Assembly: GCF_021869535.1 (NCBI RefSeq)
Contig: NW_026262582.1
Coordinates: 56,432,851-56,496,850 of the forward strand
Direction of reading: 5' to 3'
Origin: Mytilus californianus
Taxonomy: Eukaryota; Mollusca; Bivalvia; Mytilida; Mytilidae
Length of the DNA stretch: 64,000 nt
The number at the start of each line of letters is the position of its first letter. Within the stretch, counting starts at the first letter, position 1. The position numbers were made by a program, and so were the translations under genes. The notes under the pieces were generated by a model that worked only from the letters and a program-made list of their open reading frames with translations, was not told where the DNA came from and searched no databases. This document shows positions 23,174 to 33,005 of the stretch, one piece after another.

Positions 23174-23845
23174 ACTAGAGGCTCCAAGAAGCCTGTGTCG
23201 CTCACCTGATATTTTTGTTTACAATTGATGCATGAAATAATGCAACCATTATACTGTTGCTTTAGTTTCAGAGATATAAGCCAAAAACTACATTTTACCC
23301 CTATGTTCTATTTTTAGCCATGTCGGCCATGTTGGTAGGCAGGCGGGGTCATCGGACACATTTTTGAAACTAAATACCCTAATGATGATTATGCCAAAGT
23401 TTCGTTAAATTTGTCTCAGTAGTTTCAGAGGAGAAGAATTTTCAAAAAGATTACAAAAATTTACCAAAAATTGTTAAAAATTGACTTTAAAGGGCAATAA
23501 ATCCTTAAGGGGTCAATTGATTTATTTGTAGATCTTATTTTAGTGAACATTATTGCTGTTTACAGTTTACTTCTATCTAGAATAATATTCAATTTAATTT
23601 CCAAAAAACTGCAAAATTTCCTTAAAATTACTATTTATGGGGCAGCAACCCAACAACGGATTATCTGATTCGTCTGAAAATGACAGGGCAGATAGATCTT
23701 AACCTAATCAACATTTTTACTCCATGTCAGATTTACTCTAAATGCTTTTGTTTCAGAGATATAATGTTGACGACGACGGATGGACAGACAGGCGGACGGA
23801 CAACGGTATACCATAATACGTCCCGTAAACGGGCGTATAAAAACT
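23174..23845 (+). mobile_element. GAC-rich, hairpin-ended repeat, chimeric copy
   Basis: The 5' end is family 1 (ACTAGAGGCTCCAAGAAGCC, then GTGTCGCTCACCTG) with one ~540-bp unit. The 3' end is different: GTTGACGACGACGGATGG, then a hairpin ATACGTCCCGTAAACGGGCG and TATAAAAAC. The 5' and 3' ends therefore come from different families. Confidence 0.6.
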
Positions 23846-24035
23846 ACCTTGACCAAAAACTTTAATCTGAAGCAGGATATAAGTGGGGCATTAAAATTCT
23901 TCAAACAATTCCATAATATTAGGTGTTAACTTCAACATAGGTGCAATTTTCCTGAGAAGTTTCAGGGATATGGATTGAAATCTGCAGGCAGAGTTGATTA
24001 CAAAAAATTGAAAACAACACGTTTAATAATTTCAT

Positions 24036-24077
24036 GCGTCCGAAGCGCTTTTCTGGATTTACCTTCATCAGGAACGC
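24036..24077 (-). ncRNA. Small type-I hammerhead ribozyme, unit 1
   Basis: Minus-strand parts in order: stem I GCGTTC; core CTGATGA; stem II AGGTAAATCCA (2 GC pairs); GAAA; A-GCGC-T as a one-pair stem III with the palindrome AGCGCT; T-C, giving a TTC cleavage triplet; and stem I GGACGC, pairing GCGTTC with one G-U. Predicted cleavage is between 24042 and 24041. Palindromic mini stem III is the form reported to cleave as dimers in Penelope-associated hammerheads. Confidence 0.8.
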
Positions 24078-24388
24078 TCAAAGCCAAACATTTGAAATCC
24101 GAGGGATGTATAAGTACCGAAACAGTTGAAGAGCTATATGACAAAAATACATAAAACAAAGAGCCAAATTCATCTAAGGTCAACTTTGCCTGAGGGAGTT
24201 GAAACCTTAGTTTCTTTATAATTTCAAAATTTATAAACGGACAATTTTAGAAAGATTTGTTATAAATCATGTCAGTACCGAAGTACTGACTACTGAGCTG
24301 ATGATACCCTCGGGTACTGACAGTCTACCAGCAGAGGTATCGACCCAGTGATGTAAAAAATTGAAAACAACACGTTAAATAATTTCAT

Positions 24389-24430
24389 GCGTCCGAAGCG
24401 CTTTTCTGGATTTACCTTCACCAGGAGCGC
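24389..24430 (-). ncRNA. Hammerhead ribozyme, unit 2, probably inactive
   Basis: Same place in the repeat, but the core reads CTGGTGA instead of CTGATGA and stem I is GCGCTC against GGACGC, losing a pair. Conserved core position A6 is changed, so self-cleavage is unlikely. Confidence 0.7.
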
Positions 24431-24740
24431 TCAAAGCCAAACATTTGAAATCCGAGGGATGTATAAGTACCGAAACAGTTGAAGAGCTATATGACAAAAA
24501 TACATAAAACAAAGAGCCAAATTCATCTAAGGTCAACTATGCCTGAGGGAGTTGAAACCTTAGTTTCTTTATAATTTCAAAATTTATAAACGGACAATTT
24601 TAGAAAGATTTGTTATAAATCATGTCAGTCCCGAAGTACTGACTACTGAGCTGATGATACCCTCGGGGACTGATAGTCCACCAGCAGAGGTATCGACCCA
24701 GTGATGTAAAAAATTAAAACAACACGTTTAATAATTTCAT

Positions 24741-24782
24741 GCGTCCGAAGCGCTTTTCTGGATTTACCTTCATCAGGAACGC
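24741..24782 (-). ncRNA. Hammerhead ribozyme, unit 3
   Basis: Core CTGATGA, GAAA and TTC intact; both stem I strands as in unit 1. Confidence 0.78.
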
Positions 24783-25093
24783 TCAAAGCCAAACATTTGA
24801 AATCCGAGGGATGTATAAGTACCGAAACAGTTGAAGAGCTATATGACAAAAATACATAAAACAAAGAGTCAAATTCATCTAAGGTCAACTTTGCCTGAGG
24901 GAGTTGAAACCTTAGTTTCTTTATAACTTCAAAATTTATAAACGGACAATTTTAAAAAGATTGGTTATAAATCATGTCAGTACCGAAGTACTGACAACTG
25001 AGCTGATGATACCCTCGGGGACTGATAGTCCACCAGCAGAGGTATCGACCCAGTGATGTAAAAAATTAAAAACAACACGTTTAATAATTTCAT

Positions 25094-25135
25094 GCGTCCG
25101 AAGCGCTTTTCTGGATTTACCTTCATCAGGAACGC
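25094..25135 (-). ncRNA. Hammerhead ribozyme, unit 4
   Basis: Identical in core and stems to unit 1. Confidence 0.78.
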
Positions 25136-25446
25136 TCAAAGCCAAACATTTGAAATCCGAGGGATGTATAAGTACCGAAACAGTTGAAGAGCTATATGAC
25201 AAAAATACATAAAACAAAGAGCCAAATTCATCTAAGGTCAACTTTGCCTGAGGGAGTTGAAACCTTAGTTTCTTTATAATTTCAAAATTTATAAACGGAC
25301 AATTTTAAAAAGATTGGTTATAAATCATGTCAGTACCGAAGTACTGACTACTGAGCTGATGATACCCTCGGGGACTGATAGTCCACCAGCAGAGGTATCG
25401 ACCCAGTGATGTAAAAAATTAAAAACAACACGTTTAATAATTTCAT

Positions 25447-25488
25447 GCGTCCGAAGCGCTTTTCTGGATTTACCTTCATCAGGAACGC
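25447..25488 (-). ncRNA. Hammerhead ribozyme, unit 5
   Basis: Identical in core and stems to unit 1. Confidence 0.78.
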
Positions 25489-25799
25489 TCAAAGCCAAAC
25501 ATTTGAAATCCGAGGGATGTATAAGTACCGAAACAGTTGAAGAGCTATATGACAAAAATACATAAAACAAAGAGCCAAATTCATCTAAGGTCAACTTTGC
25601 CTGAGGGAGTTGAAACCTTAGTTTCTTTATAATTTCAAAATTTATAAACGGACAATTTTAGAAAGATTTGTTATAAATCATGTCAGTACCGAAGTACTGA
25701 CTCCTGAGCTGATGATACCCTCGGGGACTGATAGTCCACCAGCAGAGGTATCGACCCAGTGATGTAAAAAATTGAAAACAACACGTTTAATAATTTCAT

Positions 25800-25841
25800 G
25801 CGTCCGAAGCGCTTTTCTGGATTTACCTTCATCAGGAACGC
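25800..25841 (-). ncRNA. Hammerhead ribozyme, unit 6
   Basis: Identical in core and stems to unit 1. Confidence 0.78.
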
Positions 25842-26152
25842 TCAAAGCCAAACATTTGAAATCCGAGAGATGTATAAGTACCGAAACAGTTGAAGAGCTA
25901 TATGACAAAAATACATAAAACAAAGAGCCAAATTCATCTAAGGTCAACTTTGCCTGAGGGAGTTGAAACCTTAGTTTCTTTATAATTTAAAAATTTATAA
26001 ACGGACAATTTTAGAAAGATTTGTTATAAATCATGTCAGTACCGAAGTACTGACTCCTGAGCTGATGATACCCTCGGGGACTGATAGTCCACCAGCAGAG
26101 GTATCGACCCAGTGATGTAAAAAATTAAAAACAACACGTTTAATAATTTCAT

Positions 26153-26194
26153 GCGTCCGAAGCGCTTTTCTAGATTTACCTTCATCAGGAACGC
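26153..26194 (-). ncRNA. Hammerhead ribozyme, unit 7
   Basis: Core intact. Stem II reads GGTAAATCT, so one G-C becomes G-U; stem I as in unit 1. Confidence 0.75.
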
Positions 26195-26727
26195 TCAAAG
26201 CCAAACATTTGAAATCCGAGAGATTTATAAGTACCAAAACAGTTGAAGAGCTATATGACAAAATACATAAAACAAAGAGCCAAATTCATCTAAGGTCAAC
26301 TATGCCTGAGGGAGTTGAAACCTTAGTTTCTTTATAATTTCAAAATTTATAAACGGACAATTTTAGAAAGATTTGTTATAAATCATGTCAGTACCGAAGT
26401 ACTGACTACTGAGCTGATGATACCCTCGGGGACTGATAGTCCACCAGCAGAGGTATCGACCCAGTGATGTAAAAAATTGAAAAAACTTAGGTACCCTCTT
26501 GTTCTCGCCTGTCCTCACTCATCCCACTATAAGCTGGTTTTGGACTTTGAAGAAAAATTGTATATGAGATGGTATTTTATTTTGTGGTTTTGACAAATTC
26601 AAGAAATTTTGAATTTTGTTGAATATTAAAACCTTCACCACTGAAATCAATGAAATTAAGTACTCCATGACTAATAATGAATCCACAGCATGTGATACAA
26701 ATATTGTGAGAATGCAATTAATTTTAC

Positions 26728-26946
26728 CTTCTCAAGTCCTCGGCGTTTATGTGTTTGTGCCAAAAGATCTTTGAGTAATTGTATAGCCGACAGTAAGCTT
26801 TGTTTCTCGCTCTCCCATGATGTTTTCAATAATTCTACATCAACTTCTTTATCAATCCGAGTTGGTGACATGTGACAATTCAGGAACTGTAACTCTGACA
26901 TACTTAACATCTGTACACCTTCTCTGTGGAGGCGATTCATTAACAT
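26728..26946 (-). CDS. AKAP9: AKAP9/pericentrin-like, exon F
   Basis: Seventy-three codons, phase 0 to 0, from MLMNRLHREGVQMLSMSELQ to HKRRGLEK. Acceptor TTTCAG|ATG, donor GAAG|GTAAAA. The intron after it holds the 353-bp ribozyme array (24.0-26.5 kb) and a hairpin-ended repeat. Confidence 0.87.
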
Positions 26947-27140
26947 CTGAAATGTGATAACATGTACTTTTTCATTAATTTCATCTTCTCATATTCTGAC
27001 AATCTTTTATTAAGTACACAAGCTAGAACTTTAAGTAGGTCAGTAAAGGACAGGATGGTATATTACAAGCATGTTAAAGCACAACACATAAAACAATGTA
27101 AACAGTAAGAGGTAAACGAACTCCCATATCTATCTAATAA

Positions 27141-27258
27141 TATGATATTATTACGTGAGTATTTCTGTATTGGCCTTGTTATTGGTCCGAGGCTTGCTGT
27201 AGGCAGCTGTCCGAGGACCAATAACAACGCCAATACAGAAATACTTACATAATGATAT
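27141..27258. repeat. Foldback palindrome, about 118 bp
   Basis: GTATTTCTGTATTGGCCTTG and TTATTGGTCC at the left pair with GGACCAATAA and CGCCAATACAGAAATAC at the right, within outer arms ATATGATATTATTACGTGAG and CTTACATAATGATATC. The loop is near GGCTTGCTGTAGGCAG. TGTATTGGCC recurs at 27993 and 29081, flanking the repeat at 28.03 kb. Confidence 0.8.
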
Positions 27259-28028
27259 CTTTATTAATTAAATACAGTGTTACCATATTTTTTTTATTTC
27301 ATTTCACAAGAGATAAACATTTTTTACCTAGAAGTGAAACTATCCAAATCTGAGTTCCCATTTATAAGCTGCAATATCAAATGATCTGGTGCTGTTTCCA
27401 GGTGTCTTCTACATTTTTTCATCTGATGAATTTTTTTACCCTTTCCAGTCACTATAAAGTGTTACAATTCATATTTAGACGCAACACATAAATAGAAATT
27501 GGAAAGGTACTGCCATTGCATGTGTAATGCAGAAACAAATTGATTATTTAAAAACAATTAATGTAGGAGTTGAATATGATTGAAAATGATACAACTATCC
27601 ATAAGCCAACTGACCGAAGAACGAAGATTTGAATAATTACAGGTCAACCTTCCACAATGCATATGCCTGGTTCGGGTTGCAAAATAAATGACAGTTTACA
27701 AAACATGAGAAGCGAAAGTTAACAGTAAATCGATTTGTACCTGAGGTCGACAAGAAATGAACTTTGTGATAATCTACTCGTTGCCCAAACCTGAAAAAAT
27801 TCAATTGTCTGATAACAAAATGCTTTTAAAATGAACGTGATCGTCTTTAGCCTGAAATATATGCAACACTGAACGTTTCGGAAAGTTTATGGTGAGTAAA
27901 TGAAAATTTACCTGCGTATTCCAAACGACTGTTTACTCTAAGTTTGTGTTTATCATGACTTTCGATCTAAAAACTAGAGACGTTCCGAAATCCTGTATTG
28001 GCCGAAACAGAACTCGGTCAATACAGAA

Positions 28029-29056
28029 ACTAGAGGCTCTCAAGAGCCTGTGTCGCTCACCTGTATCTACTGTGGTTTTGGAAATCATGTAAAAAAAGGT
28101 TTAAATATAATAAATAGTATTAGATACCCTAATAATGATTGAGGCCAAGTTTGTTTTATTTGGCCCAGTAGTTAAATTAAAAGCAGTTCATCCAACTAGT
28201 AACTAGACTTACAATAGTTCCTGAAGACCCCTTATCATTATTTATATTAGTTTTCAATTGTGACCATTTGAAATTGTTTTTTTTTTTACAATTTTCCCTT
28301 AGACTTGTATAGTAAATTCCTATGCTCCATTTTTAGCCATGTCGGACATGATGGCAGGGTCATCGGATATATTTTTCAATCAAGATACCCTATTGAAAAT
28401 TGTGGCTAAGTTTAATTCTATTTGGCCCAGTAGATTAAGTGTAGAAGATTTTTGTAAAAGATTGCAAAAATTTACGAAAAAATTGTTAAAAATTGACTAT
28501 AAAGGGTAATAACTCCTTAAGGGGTCAATTGAAAAATTTTGTCATGTTGACTTATTTGTAGATCGTACTTTGCTGAACATTATTGCTGTTTACAGTTTAT
28601 TTCTATCTATAATAATATTTAAGATAATAACCAAAAACTGCAAGATTTCCTTAAAATTACCAATTCAGGGGCAGCAATCCAACAACTGGTTGTCTGATTC
28701 GTCTAAAAATTTCAGGGCAGATAGATCATAACCTGATGAACAGTTTTACTTGTGTCAGATTTGCTCTAAATGCTTTAGTTTCAGAGATATAAGCCAAAAA
28801 CTGCATTTTACCCCATGTTCTATTTTTAGCCATGGCGGCCATGTTGGTTGGCAGGTCGGATCATGGCACACATTTTTTAAACTAGATACCCTAATGATGA
28901 TTGTGGCCAAGTTTGGTTGAATTTGGCTTTGTAGTTTCAGAGGAGAACATTTTTTTTTAAAGTTAACGGACGTCGACGACGACGACGGACGAAGCACGAC
29001 GATGGACGCCAAGTGATGAGAAAAGCTCACTTGGCCTTTCGGCCAGGTGAGCTTAA
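28029..29056 (+). mobile_element. GAC-rich, hairpin-ended repeat, family 1, 1.03 kb
   Basis: Starts ACTAGAGGCTCTCAAGAGCC (perfect AGGCTCT/AGAGCCT hairpin), then TGTGTCGCTCACCTG. It ends with GACGTCGACGACGACGACGG, then a hairpin GCTCACTTGGCC-TTTC-GGCCAGGTGAGC and TTAAAAA. A full-length relative of 18834-20169 with fewer internal units. It is inserted into sequence carrying TGTATTGGCCGA on both sides. Confidence 0.7.
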
Positions 29057-29382
29057 AAATCAATATTGGCCGAGTTATTCTGTATTGGCCGCATTGACAC
29101 TTTTATATTGCATAGGCAGTTTTCATCATATTAAGTTCAATAATAGAGTAGTTAATTAATAATATTCAATATTGGATCTCTAAATATATCTCAGCTCTTG
29201 CTGTGTTAGTCAAATAATTATTCCAAAAAATCTGAAAGAAGTTGCAGATTAAAATTTTATGTTAAAGTTTAAGTGGTTAAGAGTTACAGATATATATATA
29301 TAGGTACACTAAGGATTCTACTGAACATTTCAAATTGATTGATGGCACCTTTATGTCAGCCAACAAACTACGAGCGTATAAT

Positions 29383-29437
29383 TGATTGATTGATTGTCGG
29401 TTGCTTAACGTCCAGTGGCAACATGCGTATAAAGCTG
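29383..29437 (+). repeat. Dispersed ATTGATTGATTG...CCAGTGGCAA motif, copy 1
   Basis: TTGATTGATTGATTGTCGGT, then TGCTTAACGTCCAGTGGCAA. Related copies at 53095-53160 and 62605-62665 add ATATTTCATGCATGTT. Probably a short conserved interspersed element. Confidence 0.55.
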
Positions 29438-29606
29438 TTGAATAGTTTCTTTGAAATCCTTTTCATAATTATTGTGGAAAAGTGGAGGAGTGAATACAAA
29501 GTATGACTAATAAATTAAAGGACACACCAAACCCTATTATCTCCCACTTCAGTAACCAAGAGTAAGATAAAGCCAAAGCAAATAAAATTGGTTCTAATTA
29601 AATCAC

Positions 29607-29806
29607 CTGTAACTTAGTTGACACATTTTCATCAGTTGTCATTTCAGTGCTGGATACACCAGTACTGACATCAGTGTTGTCTGTACCACTGGCGCCCTCT
29701 GGTTGTCTCTGTAATGATTGCAGCAAACGATTGTCAAGCTTTTCTGACAGGGACATTTCAGACTGCAGACGACGGCCAGCTTCCATTGTCATTGTGTCAC
29801 TCAGCA
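29607..29806 (-). CDS. AKAP9: AKAP9/pericentrin-like, exon E
   Basis: Encodes LSDTMTMEAGRRLQSEMSLS and on to ENVSTKLQ. Acceptor TTTCAG|TGCTG, donor ACAG|GTGATT. It enters in phase 1 and leaves in phase 0, matching exons D and F. The first half is helical; the second half (Ser/Thr/Gly/Asp-rich) looks like a linker. Confidence 0.85.
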
Positions 29807-30264
29807 CTGAAATACAGATAACCACCACTTGAATATGAACATAAATAAATAAAAAAATGAGTTAACAGTTGCAAAAAAATGATTTAACTTTCCCTATTTC
29901 ACTGCATATTTACTTGGATCCCTACACATACCAAATGGCAGCGCTTAAAATGGTGTTGAATTTTACAAGATGTGTCTTGTAACAAATTATCATTCCTTTA
30001 CAACCTTAAGATTATGTACGACCACTGATAAATTATCTGTCCTCAAAGATATACATTACCTTAGTTTTAAATCTTAAATCCTTACACAGAATATGTTCAT
30101 GCTTACACGGAATGAGGTAAAGGTGAACTCATTTAAAGACAGACCTTGCGAAGTATATGTACCTTTATTTCTGTAAAGTAACATCTATGTCTAATTCAAA
30201 TACTTTGAAAGTAATATTTTTTTTAATCTAGAACTATTGTTTAAAATATTCCCAACCATTTTTT

Positions 30265-30767
30265 CTCACAAGGAAGCTATTAAACCAAGAGTTCCAAATG
30301 GTGAAGTTGAAGTCATCCCTTCGTAAATTTTAGGGACGCCATCACGGGTTGGTTGACCGTTATGGAATAACCGTTTCACAGATGGTATCGGATTTGTTCC
30401 TTATGTCGTAACTACAATACCCTTCCCTTTTCACGAATGTGACTTACCGAATTAGACTATTTACCGGATTTGTAATAAAATAAGCAACACGACGGGTGCC
30501 ACATGTGGAGCAGGATCTGCTTACCCTTCCGGAGCACCTGAGATCACCCCCAGTTTTTGGTGGGGTTCGTGTTGCTTAGTCTTTAGTTTTCTATGTTGTG
30601 TCATCTGTACTATTATTTGTTTGTTTGTCTTTTTATTTTTGGCCATGGCGTTGTCAATAGATATAAGAAGATGTGGTATGAGTGCCAATGAGACAACTCT
30701 CCATCCAAGTTTTCAGTTTGTTTTCGATCTATGAGTTTGACTGTCCCTCTGGTATCATTCGTCCCTC
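30265..30767 (+). pseudogene. Penelope-like retroelement, 3' fragment (same family as 45-48 kb)
   Basis: Matches 46847-47114 joined to 48457-48632: RT C-terminus (RKLLNQEFQMVKLKSSLRKF), then a stop, then the tail with GGTGGGGTTCGTGTTGCTTA and TTGGCCATGGCGTTGTC. The codon in FYGRHH is damaged (TTTTAGGGACGC against TTTTACGGACGC). Near 30656-30712 about 57 bp carrying ATGTGGTATGAGTGCCAATG are inserted. This copy is uninterrupted at the site where the 45-48 kb copy holds a 1.34-kb insertion, which defines that insertion exactly. Confidence 0.82.
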
Positions 30768-30954
30768 TTTCAAGGTAACCACAATTTCAGTTGAAACAAG
30801 TGTATGTTCTGAGTACAGTTCACTGATTATCAACTCTGAAAAGTGTTCACTACATATTTCTTACCTTCCCTGAGATATTCATATATGTCAATAGGTTTTG
30901 CTTAGAAAATAAATGATTGAGTCAAATGACCTATATGCTGATTTAGTCTCTGAC

Positions 30955-31231
30955 CTGGTTCCTGTAGTCTGGCTATTTCTATTTCCTGTTGATGTTTAGC
31001 CATCAGTCTGTCTATCTCCTGCTCAAGTTTTCTCTCCATCTCCCTCTTTACTTCTCCTGTTTTCTTCTCCAACTCTGTTTTGTAAAGTTGTTTGAGATAT
31101 TCAATCTCGTCTTCATGCTTGAGACGTAACTGTGCCAGATTTGTCTCTGAGTCCTGACGAGTTCTGTCCTGCATGGTTTGGATATGTTTATGGTGTTGCT
31201 GAGATAGATCATCTCTTGACTCCATAACTTT
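30955..31231 (-). CDS. AKAP9: AKAP9/pericentrin-like, exon D
   Basis: About 92 codons of dense coiled coil, including MESRDDLSQQHHKHIQTMQD and RKLEQEIDRLMAKHQQEIEI. Acceptor CAATGTAG|AAAGTT, donor CCAG|GTCAGA; it enters in phase 0 and leaves in phase 1. Leftover G joins TG of the next exon to restore the frame. Confidence 0.85.
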
Positions 31232-31429
31232 CTACATTGATAAAAATATATGTGAAGGTAAACTATCATCCCAAACTGGCCTAAGCCCACATCATTACCA
31301 TGTTAATCAAACAAAAGAAACCAAAGACTGCAGTAGACTAAAAATGTCTTTTAAGTCAAAATTGACATTAAATTGTCAATGCAAAGACACATACAATTTT
31401 ATGAATAAAATATAAACAAGCATTCTGTG

Positions 31430-32848
31430 AGTATTACATGGCAATACATCGTCCCCTACCGGTTAAAAATTCATTGTACGGAAACAAAATGCTAACTTGA
31501 TCTATAAATTGGCACGGTGTTAACTATATAACAAATATCAAGTGAATTTTCTAATTTTATCTGGAACTTGTCATGATAAAACAATACACCAAATATTAAA
31601 CCAATATCTTCAAGGACAAAGAAAGAAAAAATTGGAAAACTGATTTGCCGGACTAGTGGAAGGACAGAGACAGACGGACGGAGTGCAACCTAAAGTCCCC
31701 TTTGACTTCTTCGGTAGCGGACTAATTACACAGTTCCTGACTAGGCTTAAGGACAACTAGTGTGTTTTACGCTTTACGTAAAATGAATTAGACGGTGACC
31801 AAGAGCACAGTCTAAAACTGTTGTATTATACGTTTTGTGTTTAGAAAATAAATAGCGCTTACGGGTAAGACTTCATCAGCAAATCAAAATGCAAGAAAAG
31901 TAGTAAACAGAACCTGATTCATGTGCCAATAAATATGATATAGCTTAACAACATGGACACATTACTAGTATTTTTCATCTCAACATGTTCAGAACAAATC
32001 TAATTACTTTTAGTAACTCTTTCAAGTATTTCAAAACTTGAACAAATTAAAGTTTAAAGGAGCACTAGCTGTCAAATTCATGTTCACCGATTTGACTCAA
32101 ATTCTGATATTTTATTTATAACAATGTAAAACATTTATCAAAATTATAAAAGTCTAAAATAAATACTTTACAGGGCATGGGCTCAAGAATATGTAGCTTC
32201 TTTTCGTGTGTATTTTAGTCTTGACGCCATCTAATTCACTATCGAGTTGACCTACGAACACCACCGATGATCTTATAAGCGATATAAACAAAAATATAGA
32301 TATAAATAGATAGGGAAATCGTGCATTTGAAATTTTCTAGGTCTGTTTAATTTCATATCATAGATTAAAAATATATGTTAATATCATTTTACCTGTATAA
32401 GAATGATGTTTTGTGGATAGAATCAGCCAATCAAATGATTTACCTTCGTTTCACTTTCAATGTTGACATTCTTTTCCTTTAAATAACTCAACACGCACGA
32501 TTCATGCGTTATCCATCTCTAGCTAAGGGATTAAATTGAAGTTCACATGAATACGGATTCAATGAGGTCGAATTATTCACTTGCAAGTGAATAATTCATC
32601 ATCAATGTTTCTAAGCTTAATTTGACAAAATTGAACCATACTGGCCGCTAAAAGTGAATCATTATTTCACTTATTCACGTCCATTAATGATTGAACAAAA
32701 AAAAATATAATTTAGATTTTTTTATATATCTCGTACCTAGTGCCCTTTTAACAAGTCAAAATTGGTGAACAGAATTTGACACACTAACAGAGGAACATTT
32801 AAATAAACATTTCAGTGGCAGACGAAAACATAATTTTTGTTAACTTAC
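31430..32848. other. Intron between exons C and D
   Basis: Mostly unassigned. 31450-31735 resembles a dispersed repeat, with CATCGTCCCCTACCGGTT at one end and GACTTCTTCGGTAGCGGACT after an AGACAGACGGACGGAG tract at the other. The inverted ACCGG/CGGT ends suggest a short mobile element. Confidence 0.4.
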
Positions 32849-32944
32849 CCTGACATAATCTTTTGCAGACATGGATACAGTAGTACGAAACAAGTCAAGT
32901 TCAGAAAGTGCTGTCTTAAGATCTTTCCTGAGTTCTTTGATTTC
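32849..32944 (-). CDS. AKAP9: AKAP9/pericentrin-like, exon C (border uncertain)
   Basis: Reads EIKELRKDLKTALSELDLFR and on to KDYVR, then a donor AGG|GTAAGT. Phase 0 at both ends (32 codons) fits both neighbours only if the acceptor is the AG of ATGTAG just upstream. That site has no pyrimidine tract. Upstream bases continue in the same frame as coding-like EHLESDDE-stop-EGMDRLELM-stop, up to a better acceptor at 33006. So this may be a longer exon carrying two nonsense codons, or a shortened exon. Confidence 0.55.
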
Positions 32945-33005
32945 CTACATCAGTTCGAGTCTGTCCATACCCTCTTATTCATCATCAGATTCTAGATGTT
33001 CTGAT

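Larger units (their letters stand above)
24000..26480 (-). repeat. Seven tandem 353-bp units, retrozyme-like, each with a hammerhead motif
   Basis: Spacing of a fixed motif is 353, 352, 353, 353, 353 and 353 bp (24036, 24389, 24741, 25094, 25447, 25800, 26153). Units differ by only a few bases. On the minus strand each holds a 42-nt type-I hammerhead core and a very stable hairpin, GTCAGTAC-TTCG-GTACTGAC (24271-24290 in unit 1). A repeated minus-strand frame (SVPDEGKSRKALRTHEIIKR) runs through the ribozyme and is probably non-coding. Tandem small units with hammerheads are the form described for animal retrozymes, non-autonomous elements that yield circular RNA. Located in an intron of the AKAP9-like gene, in sense with it. 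Confidence 0.85.

Noticed and set aside
24297-24350. Second hammerhead on the plus strand of the 353-bp unit (CTGATGATACC ... GGTATCGACC)
   Set aside because: The bases after stem II are CGACC rather than GAAA, so the conserved core is missing.
24643-26261. Repeated minus-strand ORF (MTLDEFGSLFYVFLSYSSS and on) as a repetitive protein
   Set aside because: It runs through the hammerhead core and stable hairpins, has no codon-level conservation signal visible, and is one frame of a tandem satellite.
24000-26480. CRISPR-like array
   Set aside because: Units are 353 bp with no variable spacers, in a eukaryotic intron.
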